The notes under the pieces: generated by a model | Databases searched by the model: none | Told to the model about the DNA's origin: nothing | Seen by the model: only the letters and a program-made list of their open reading frames with translations | Assembly: GCA_016763665.1 (NCBI GenBank) | Contig: JAESTI010000250.1 | Span: 1 to 6,816, forward strand | Origin: Bacteroidia bacterium | Lineage (GTDB): Bacteria; Bacteroidota; Bacteroidia; Flavobacteriales; NORP286 | DNA length: 6,816 nt | Direction: 5' to 3' | Program-made: the position numbers and the translations under genes | Part shown: positions 1-5,735 of the stretch, piece after piece | Layout: each line of letters begins with the position of its first letter | Position numbering within the stretch: the first letter of the stretch is position 1

Positions 1-947
1 AATAATTCTGTACCTTCAGTGAAAAATTGCCTGTTTTCATCATATCTAACTTCAAAAGGAGAAAGATTTAATACTTCATTATCTGACCGAACTTGTCCAA
101 AATCAGGAACAATAGTCATATCTAAAGTAAAACTTTCACTTAATCCATATTTAAGATCCATCCCTCCGTTAAAGGAGTAAGAGAGATTACTTTTCCCTTC
201 AATATTAAATGGATAATGTTCCATATAAGCTGAAAGATAGGGCATTACTGATAAACGAATTGGAGATTTGATATCTTCGATACCATTCAATTCACCAAAT
301 TGATTTACAAAACCATCAACAGAAAGATCAAAAAGATTCCAGCTGGACTTTTCTCTATATCTTCTGATAATCCTGATAAAATTTATTCCCCATGTTTGTT
401 CTAATTGATCACTAAATCTTATTGCGGAATAAGGAATTTTCAATTCAGCAACCCAGCCATTCTCCACTATACTAACTTTACTTTGCCAAACTGCATCCCA
501 TACAAAAGCAGCACCGTTGGCTGAAAATTTTATATCACTTTGAACACCAGAAGCAGAAACCGTAAATGCAAAGGCATTTATATCATCATTATAAGTATCA
601 AAGAACACCGCAAATATGTCTGCATTATTTTCACCAGCGTCTCGTTTTCCCAGTTCTTTTAATATTTTATCAGGTTCATCATCATACATCATAGCACCCA
701 CATAAATTGCAGTATTATCATAAACAACTTTTACCTCAGTTCTCTTTCTTGAAGGCTCCCCATTAATTGGTTCAACCTGTGTGAAATTACTGGCAACCGG
801 CACATTTATCCACAATGCCTCATCTAATTTGCCATCAATTTTAGGTGGATTTGAAACTCTTATGGCATTAATAGATCTACTGGAATTTTGAGTATAGCCT
901 TGAATAACAATAAAAATAAATAGTATTAGTAAGTATGTCTTTTTCAC
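1..947 (-). CDS. Secreted CBM9-like / DUF5916 protein, 3' end outside window
   Basis: The first 315 codons are visible; the gene continues past base 1. The start is GTG at 947-945. An in-frame TAA lies four codons upstream and the first in-frame ATG is only at residue 86, so GTG is the only start that keeps the signal peptide. Residues 1-20 (KKTYLLILFIFIVIQGYTQ after the start) form a Sec signal peptide, probably cut before Gln20. Residues about 33-195 match the CBM9-like fold of this family: PKIDGKLDEALW at 35-46, WVAELKIPYSAIRF at 165-178 and TWGINFIRIIRR at 185-196. The DUF5916 part then begins, with GGMDLKYGL at 261-269 and DFGQVRSDNEVLNLSPFE at 282-299. Family members are usually over 700 residues, so more than half is missing here. 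From recall of the family, the C-terminal part is probably an outer-membrane beta-barrel. Substrate and role are not established. No clear Shine-Dalgarno or promoter is seen upstream. Confidence 0.9.
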   Translation of the reverse strand, partial: MKKTYLLILFIFIVIQGYTQNSSRSINAIRVSNPPKIDGKLDEALWINVPVASNFTQVEPINGEPSRKRTEVKVVYDNTAIYVGAMMYDDEPDKILKELGKRDAGENNADIFAVFFDTYNDDINAFAFTVSASGVQSDIKFSANGAAFVWDAVWQSKVSIVENGWVAELKIPYSAIRFSDQLEQTWGINFIRIIRRYREKSSWNLFDLSVDGFVNQFGELNGIEDIKSPIRLSVMPYLSAYMEHYPFNIEGKSNLSYSFNGGMDLKYGLSESFTLDMTIVPDFGQVRSDNEVLNLSPFEVRYDENRQFFTEGTEL

Positions 948-1055
948 TTCTAAATATTAATTATAGAAAACCAAGAGATCTTATGAATCTAATATGGTGG
1001 CTACTTTTATTAGCAAAAACTCAGTAGTTATATTCAAGGGTCATTGCTAAAATTT

Positions 1056-1199
1056 ACCAAACTTTTTTACGACTTTTCAAAGCTTACCCTAACCCCAATA
1101 ATGCAAATGTCATTAATTTGTGCATATTTCAGATTAAAAAAACTTTCTCATAAAGATAGAGAAAAAATCCACCAACCTTTTTTTACAACTTTTTAAAAA
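1056..1199. repeat. Two imperfect T-rich direct repeats
   Basis: Block A (1056-1081) and block B (1171-1199) share the layout ACCAA-x-C-T(6-7)-ACxACTTTT-x-AAA. They differ at a few positions and by small length changes in the T and A runs. Both lie in the divergent intergenic region about 115 bases apart, and block B lies inside the loop of the 13-bp inverted repeat. They could be paired binding sites or remnants of a duplicated sequence. The low complexity of the T runs weakens the case. Confidence 0.35.
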
Positions 1200-1220
1200 G
1201 AAAACCATTCTCTATCTTTA
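1151..1220. repeat. 13-bp perfect inverted repeat with 44-bp loop
   Basis: The left arm TAAAGATAGAGAA (1151-1163) is the exact reverse complement of TTCTCTATCTTTA (1208-1220). The loop (1164-1207) contains a second self-complementary 12-mer, CTTTTTAAAAAG, at 1189-1200, so a transcript of either strand could form a hairpin within a hairpin. It lies between divergent genes, where a terminator is not expected. An operator pair, a structured 5' leader or a small RNA fits the position better. No target-site duplication flanks it, so a miniature transposon is not supported. Confidence 0.55.
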
Positions 1221-1310
1221 ATAAAAAAAGATATCCATTATATTATCCAAGGCTATTCTCTTTCAAAAGGACAATAACAAACAAATTATTATTAATACAT
1301 TTAAAACAAC

Positions 1311-1318
1311 TAAGTTTG
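1311..1318 (+). promoter_or_regulatory. Possible -7 element for the TPR/PD40 gene
   Basis: TAAGTTTG matches the Bacteroidota -7 consensus TAnnTTTG exactly. It would give a leader of roughly 170 bases before the ATG at 1493. No TTG is present 19-21 bases upstream (the region reads ATTATTATTAATAC), so the -33 half is missing and the match could be chance. Confidence 0.25.
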
Positions 1319-1492
1319 ACATTAAGTAAAACAACTATTACAAGCACTCGATTGAATCTATTGACAAGAAATAAAACTCTATCAATCAAAAAGTAATTGC
1401 AGATACACTACTATTTTAAAAAACTATCGATATATAGTTCATTGTAAATGGGCCTAATTGAATATGTGTACTTAAATTAATCTTAAATCACG

Positions 1493-3070
1493 ATGTTATT
1501 CAGATTCTTTGTCACTTTAATAATGTTGGGGTCACTACATAATTTATTCAGCCAAACTCAATCAAAAGAGACGGAAGCACTTCTAAGCAAGGCAAATTTT
1601 AGTTTTTCTAATGGTTATTATTATGAGGCTTTAGACCTTTTTTTAGAACTGTACCCTTTGGATTCACTAAATGCTAAATTGAATAATAAGATAGGCATTT
1701 GTTATTTATATACTCCATATCAAAAACACAAAGCACAACCCTATCTTGAAAGAGCTTCTCAGTCGATCAATATCAATTATGAGGTAAATTATTTTTTAGG
1801 AGACATTTATCACTTGAATTATCAATTTGATAAAGCGATAAGATCGTATGAGAAATTTGCAGACTTGGTTTCAGTTTATGAAAAGAATCCAAATATTATT
1901 CAAGATTCAAAAAACGATGCTAAATGGAAAATACAAATATGTGAAAATGCTAAGGCGATGTGCAATTCTCCAACCAGTGATTCTATTATTAATATGGGAG
2001 AAATGATTAATAGCAGTCTTGATGACTATGGGCCTCTTATATCTACAGATGAAGAATTACTGATGTTTACATCACGCAGATCAGGTGGTGTTTCTGATAA
2101 AAAAGACGCAGAAGGAAAATATAATGAGGACATTTATAAATCTATAAAAACTAAAAATACATGGATAAAAGCAACTAACATTGGCCCTCCAATAAACACA
2201 AACAATCATGATGCCATAGTGGGCATGGCACCTGATGGTCAACTGATTATCATTTATAAAGAAGGAGATCTTTTTTATAGCAGCGCAAATGGAAATAATT
2301 GGAATAAGCCTGTTGCCTTTTCTACACAATTAAATAGTAAATTCTGGGAGCCCAGCGCAAGTATTGCAGCTGATAATAATGCCATCTACTTTACCAGTGA
2401 TAGAAAGGGTGGTTTTGGTGGAAGTGATATATGGATTATTAAAAAACTACCTGATGGTGAATGGGGTAAAGCACAAAATTTAGGGCCTTCAGTTAACACT
2501 AAATATGATGAAGATGCACCCTTTATTCATCCGGACAATAAAACATTATATTACAGTTCCATGGGACATAATACAATGGGTGGTTATGACATATTTAAGA
2601 GTACACTGAACGATGATAATAGTTGGTCTCTCCCTGTAAATATGAAATACCCCATTAACACAACTGGCGATGATATTTATTTGGTTTTAGCTGGGGACGG
2701 GAAACACGGATACTTTTCATCTTTTAGAAAGGGGGGATTTGGAGATAAAGATATTTATATGATAAAATTCCAGCATGAGGAGAAAATTCTTTCTATTCTT
2801 AAAGGGTATCTTATGGATGAGAAAAATCAACCCTTAGGTGCAAGGATAATAGTTACAGATAATGAAACCGGAACTCAAATAGGAATTTATAAATCCAATT
2901 CTTCATCTGGAAAATTTTTAGTTATAATCCCATCAGGCAAAAATTATAATTTTAAAGTCCTACTCAACTCAAATGAAGAATATAATTTCAAGGATATTTA
3001 CATAAAAAACCAGTCAGAATTTATGATGCTAACTGACACTTTTTTGTTAAAAGAAGCCATTAGAAGGTAG
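1493..3070 (+). CDS. Secreted TPR/PD40-propeller/CRD protein, PorE-like but without OmpA domain
   Basis: The protein has 525 residues. Residues 1-20 form a signal peptide ending LFS before Gln21. A TPR-like helical region spans about 25-150, including the helix pair FLGDIYHLNYQFDKAIRSYEKF at about 101-122. A WD40-like (PD40) beta-propeller spans about 165-430; its blades show the usual FTSxRxGG...DIY pattern at 192-217, 300-315, 354-369 and 408-423. A carboxypeptidase-regulatory-like beta sandwich follows at about 435-500 (ILKGYLMDEKNQPLGARIIV and onward). This order is that of PorE, the periplasmic T9SS protein that binds peptidoglycan through a C-terminal OmpA domain. Here the chain stops at residue 525 with LTDTFLLKEAIRR, where relatives lead into the OmpA domain, so that domain is absent. 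The role is unknown: it may be a paralog with scaffold or sensor function. It stands alone on its strand, facing the VIT/vWA gene. No strong ribosome binding site precedes the ATG; the start is supported by the signal peptide. Confidence 0.88.
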   Translation: MLFRFFVTLIMLGSLHNLFSQTQSKETEALLSKANFSFSNGYYYEALDLFLELYPLDSLNAKLNNKIGICYLYTPYQKHKAQPYLERASQSININYEVNYFLGDIYHLNYQFDKAIRSYEKFADLVSVYEKNPNIIQDSKNDAKWKIQICENAKAMCNSPTSDSIINMGEMINSSLDDYGPLISTDEELLMFTSRRSGGVSDKKDAEGKYNEDIYKSIKTKNTWIKATNIGPPINTNNHDAIVGMAPDGQLIIIYKEGDLFYSSANGNNWNKPVAFSTQLNSKFWEPSASIAADNNAIYFTSDRKGGFGGSDIWIIKKLPDGEWGKAQNLGPSVNTKYDEDAPFIHPDNKTLYYSSMGHNTMGGYDIFKSTLNDDNSWSLPVNMKYPINTTGDDIYLVLAGDGKHGYFSSFRKGGFGDKDIYMIKFQHEEKILSILKGYLMDEKNQPLGARIIVTDNETGTQIGIYKSNSSSGKFLVIIPSGKNYNFKVLLNSNEEYNFKDIYIKNQSEFMMLTDTFLLKEAIRR

Positions 3071-3098
3071 CAGTCTATCCTAACTAAAGTAAATATTG

Positions 3099-3144
3099 GT
3101 TAAACACCTGTTAAATACCTTTGAAATCTTGTCGAAATCTTAAA
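3099..3144. repeat. Short direct repeats with 11-bp spacing
   Basis: GTTAAACACCT (3099-3109) is followed directly by GTTAAATACCT (3110-3120), with one mismatch. Two bases later GAAATCTT occurs at 3123-3130 and again at 3134-3141, also 11 bases apart. The set lies 29 bases after the TPR/PD40 stop codon in the convergent gap. Spacing near one helical turn could suit a DNA-binding protein, but the units are short and may be chance. Confidence 0.35.
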
Positions 3145-3267
3145 TCCTGCAAGCAGTGCATTTTCACATGTAATCTATATTTGTATTGTTTTATGGCACG
3201 AGAAAAGAATTGTTGATTTTTTTGAGACTGACTAGAGCTCCAAATTTTATGTACAAGAAGACACAAA

Positions 3268-3279
3268 TACTATATAGTA
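3268..3279. repeat. 12-bp perfect palindrome next to the VIT/vWA stop codon
   Basis: TACTATATAGTA reads the same on both strands and ends two bases from the TAG stop of the VIT/vWA gene (3281-3283). As RNA it would form only a short AT stem with a tiny loop and no T tract, so it is a poor intrinsic terminator. No better terminator was found in the 210-bp convergent gap 3071-3280. Confidence 0.4.
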
Positions 3280-3280
3280 A

Positions 3281-5341
3281 CTATAATTTTGTTAATCTTC
3301 CCTGTACAATACTATTGTTGAAGGTCAATTTGTAGAAATACATGCCTCTATCCAATTCTAATCCTTCATTGTTCGTTCCATCCCAAACAACAATTCCATT
3401 TTCAATAAATTGAGACACCCTAACAAGAAGCCTGCCTTGTAGATCATAGATCTCAATTATTATTTCCTCCCAATTAGTAAGGTCCAATTGAAAAGTAACA
3501 CCTTGAGAGAATGGATTAGGATATGCTGTTACTAAGTGATCTACACTACTTCCGAATTCGTCAACCTCTATACCCATTGTCCAAAACGGAGATGGAAACC
3601 CTGCAGCAAAACTCGTAAATGGGCTCATTACATTATAACAAATACTCATATCTGATACTTCATCTCTTATTTTTTCTGCTTCGTCAGAGTCACTACCTTT
3701 TAAATAATATTGATTTACCAAATAATCCATTTTGTTTTTGGCCCAAATTTTTGGTAAGAATAACTTTTCATTATCGAATTGCTTTGTTAAATCAAACTTA
3801 TACTTGTATGTGGCATTTTGGCCAAAGGCTGTACCGTTAAAAGTAACTTCAACAGAGTCGTGAAAAGTATATCTGCCAAGTACAATTAATTGTTGCCCTT
3901 TATATAGATTTGGAAGTGGATTCGGGTATGTTTCGTATGCAATTCCCGGAGAAAAGGACATAGAAGTGTTGAGTAGTACCGGGTTTTGAATTGACAAATA
4001 GAATTCATCCAAGACAAGGTCAAAATCCTGCTCAGCTAAAAATTGTGCTTTCCCGTTGTGATTGTTTGCCAGCCTGGTCAACAGCTCTTCATTTGTAGAT
4101 GCACCAATACCAAATGAAAAGAGGTTCATATTTGGCGAATAAGTATCAGCAAGTTGAAGTACATGGCTTACTACCTCATCGTTGGATTTGTACCCCTGAC
4201 CATCTGTAAGAAAAACGACTATTTTTGCTGCGCTTTCTTCAGAACTTGAAAACAATGGAATAGCAGAAGTAAATGCATCATAAATATGAGTCCCCCCCCC
4301 AGCAGATATTGAATTAATATAATTGTATGCTTGTGTTTCCGTACTTGCATCAATTTGAGTTAAACTCGTTTTAAAGAGATCAATATAAGAATCAAATACA
4401 ACAATATTGAAGCGATCATCAGGATTCAAATTAGAGATTATAAATTTTGCAGCATTTTTAGCTTGATCAATCTTGCCTCCGCCCATACTTCCACTCTTAT
4501 CAATAATTAAAACGAAATCTTTATTTATGGTTTCGGTATTGTCACTTGGATCAGGTTCTACAATAAATCCAAAAAATCCTTTCCCCAATGTGTCGCACTG
4601 AGTTAGAGTATCTGAGAGATAATTGCTGAAGCTGTAAAAACCAATATCATCTGGAGTTAATTCATAACTTATTTCATAGTTTGTGTCAGCAACCTTGTTT
4701 GAAGCGTTATACAAAAGGTAAGCTGATGTGCCATTATTTATAATGTTGACTCCCGAATGAGAATCCATTGCGATATTGTCAATATTTCTAGTGGCCAATA
4801 AATTAAATTCAATACTTTGACTTTCAATAGAAATTGATTGAATAAGAGTATAATCATTTTGAAAATGGAAGTATACTTTACCAAAGGAATACTCTAGTAA
4901 TTGAACGTAAGTAATTTCGGCTATAAGAATTGAATCTTCTGCTATCATATTATAAGGCCTAAAATATATTGGATTATTTCCAAGGAACTCTTTTAGATCA
5001 TTGTCTGTGCTGTCTTTAACTTGCGAGGGCAAAGAGGTATCCTGGGGAGAAGCTTCGAATTTTGCTTTTTCCCAATACATTCCGGCTTTCCACTTTAAAC
5101 TTGTTGCACTGGCGTTATCCGGAATCGGAAAACCAAGCTTGCAAGGGGACGCAAACCCAAGATCATTTTTGAAATAGTTTCTACATACAACCGTGGCTAT
5201 TTGATTGTTGACATTGATTGAAATCTCACTTTTAATTAATTTAAAATATTTTCCATTAGCCGCATCCACTATTGCAACTCCATTAGCAAATGAATAGGCT
5301 GAAATGGCTAAAACAGAAAATAATAATGCTAAATTTCTCAT
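3281..5341 (-). CDS. VIT and von Willebrand A domain protein with T9SS sorting domain
   Basis: The protein is complete at 686 residues. The signal peptide is residues 1-19 (ending YSFA, cut before Asn20). A VIT domain spans about 30-150, as in inter-alpha-trypsin-inhibitor heavy-chain-like proteins. A von Willebrand A domain spans about 275-450 with a complete metal site (MIDAS): DKSGS gives D281, S283 and S285; T351 lies in GGGTHIYD; D380 lies in LTDG. Residues 530-590 carry the conserved tail of VIT/vWA proteins (KIWAKNKMDYLV, then SPFTSFAAGF). From about 605 a T9SS type-A sorting domain follows: AYPNPFSQGVTFQLDL, IYDLQGRLL, then GMYFYKLTFNNS, ending in RLTKL. The expected route is Sec export, then T9SS transport across the outer membrane with CTD removal and surface attachment or release. 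A metal-dependent binding or adhesion role is likely; the ligand is unknown. It is transcribed alone, with its own promoter about 80 bases upstream. A G9 run abuts the T351 codon. Confidence 0.93.
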   Translation of the reverse strand: MRNLALLFSVLAISAYSFANGVAIVDAANGKYFKLIKSEISINVNNQIATVVCRNYFKNDLGFASPCKLGFPIPDNASATSLKWKAGMYWEKAKFEASPQDTSLPSQVKDSTDNDLKEFLGNNPIYFRPYNMIAEDSILIAEITYVQLLEYSFGKVYFHFQNDYTLIQSISIESQSIEFNLLATRNIDNIAMDSHSGVNIINNGTSAYLLYNASNKVADTNYEISYELTPDDIGFYSFSNYLSDTLTQCDTLGKGFFGFIVEPDPSDNTETINKDFVLIIDKSGSMGGGKIDQAKNAAKFIISNLNPDDRFNIVVFDSYIDLFKTSLTQIDASTETQAYNYINSISAGGGTHIYDAFTSAIPLFSSSEESAAKIVVFLTDGQGYKSNDEVVSHVLQLADTYSPNMNLFSFGIGASTNEELLTRLANNHNGKAQFLAEQDFDLVLDEFYLSIQNPVLLNTSMSFSPGIAYETYPNPLPNLYKGQQLIVLGRYTFHDSVEVTFNGTAFGQNATYKYKFDLTKQFDNEKLFLPKIWAKNKMDYLVNQYYLKGSDSDEAEKIRDEVSDMSICYNVMSPFTSFAAGFPSPFWTMGIEVDEFGSSVDHLVTAYPNPFSQGVTFQLDLTNWEEIIIEIYDLQGRLLVRVSQFIENGIVVWDGTNNEGLELDRGMYFYKLTFNNSIVQGRLTKL
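4292..4300 (-). repeat. G9 homopolymer inside the vWA coding sequence
   Basis: The coding strand reads GCT, then nine G, then ACT, encoding Ala347-Gly348-Gly349-Gly350-Thr351; Thr351 is a MIDAS ligand. A pure nine-base G run is striking in so AT-rich a gene and is a slippage-prone site. One extra G gives a stop after five further codons (GDSYL-stop). One G fewer gives a stop about 22 codons on, within the residue 370-375 region. Both remove the rest of the vWA domain and the sorting domain. Confidence 0.85.
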
Positions 5342-5421
5342 GGCTGTATGTGTTTATTGTGAAAGATACCGTGTTTCTAAATTAAGATTCAAGTACAATA
5401 ATTGTGACGAATCGTTAAAAT

Positions 5422-5452
5422 CAAAGGTATGTCATGGGGAAATACAAAACAA
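5422..5452 (-). promoter_or_regulatory. Bacteroidota-type promoter of the VIT/vWA gene
   Basis: Read on the minus strand, TTG (5452-5450) is followed by a 20-base spacer and TACCTTTG (5429-5422). This matches the -33 TTG and -7 TAnnTTTG elements recognised by the primary sigma factor of this phylum, at a normal spacing. Transcription would start near 5415, leaving a leader of about 70-75 bases before the ATG at 5341. No Shine-Dalgarno sequence precedes that ATG (CACATACAGCC), as is common in this phylum. Confidence 0.6.
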
Positions 5453-5713
5453 TGTGAAATTAGAATTTGGCAGTATCTAATTAGTATTTGATGACAGATA
5501 GGAAGTTTTATGAAATTTTATTCTGAAACTGTTTATCCAATGCTACATATTGTACTAAAAACTAATACGTTTTTTGAGAACAGATAAACACAACTATCGG
5601 CTAATCTGTGTTACGCCAAGGATAAATAATTCTGAAAATACTTCTTTATATCCTGGTAAGGTTCAATAAAAAAGAAAGTAGGTTAGACTTATCGAAAATA
5701 TAGGATCAAAAAA

Positions 5714-5731
5714 GAGGCTGTATCAAAAGTC
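5714..5731. other. String resembling an insertion-sequence end
   Basis: GAGGCTGTATCAAAAGTC lies five bases beyond the stop codon of the TPR membrane protein gene. It resembles the GAGGCTGTCTCAAAAGT-type terminal repeats that I recall from transposons in this phylum. No partner inverted copy and no transposase are present in the window, so this is at most a solitary remnant. Confidence 0.25.
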
Positions 5732-5735
5732 CATT

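Larger units (their letters stand above)
948..1492. other. Divergent intergenic region without a convincing gene
   Basis: These 545 bases separate the divergent DUF5916 and TPR/PD40 genes, so both promoters should lie here. The stretch is very AT-rich with many A and T runs. The longest ATG reading frame I worked through is 31 codons (1101-1196) and does not look coding. I see no tRNA, rRNA or CRISPR pattern. It holds a 13-bp inverted repeat (1151-1220), two related T-rich blocks (1056-1081 and 1171-1199) and one match to the Bacteroidota -7 element (1311-1318). No exact -7 match facing the DUF5916 gene was found on the minus strand. Confidence 0.7.
5342..5735. other. Intergenic region between two minus-strand genes
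   Basis: These 394 bases lie between the stop of the TPR membrane protein gene and the start of the VIT/vWA gene, both on the minus strand. The part nearest the VIT/vWA gene holds its promoter. The part nearest the TPR gene holds an IS-end-like string at 5714-5731. Weak dyads occur in between: CTAATTAG at 5477-5484, and AACACA at 5587-5592 with TGTGTT at 5607-5612. No clear intrinsic terminator, RNA gene or small coding sequence was found. Confidence 0.65.

Noticed and set aside
1101..1196. 31-codon ATG reading frame in the divergent intergenic region
   Set aside because: It runs through the T-rich block and the inverted repeat, has no ribosome binding site and shows no domain or signal peptide; it looks like chance.
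1151..1220. Miniature transposon (MITE) bounded by the 13-bp inverted repeat
   Set aside because: No target-site duplication flanks the arms and no second copy is in the window.
2081..2329. 82-codon minus-strand frame inside the TPR/PD40 gene
   Set aside because: It is fully antisense to a well-supported coding region with clear PD40 motifs; its residue mix is that of a shadow frame.
3176..3183. TATATTTG, an exact TAnnTTTG match on the plus strand
   Set aside because: No TTG at the proper distance upstream, and it would drive transcription only into the antisense of the VIT/vWA gene; the nearest ATG frame is seven codons long.
3425..3437. CCTGCCTT near 3433 as a second copy of the GC-rich palindrome
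   Set aside because: Only half of one arm matches, there is no complementary arm, and it encodes conserved T9SS sorting-domain residues (GRLL).
3619..3840. 73-codon plus-strand frame inside the VIT/vWA gene
   Set aside because: Antisense to conserved VIT/vWA tail residues; no recognisable features.
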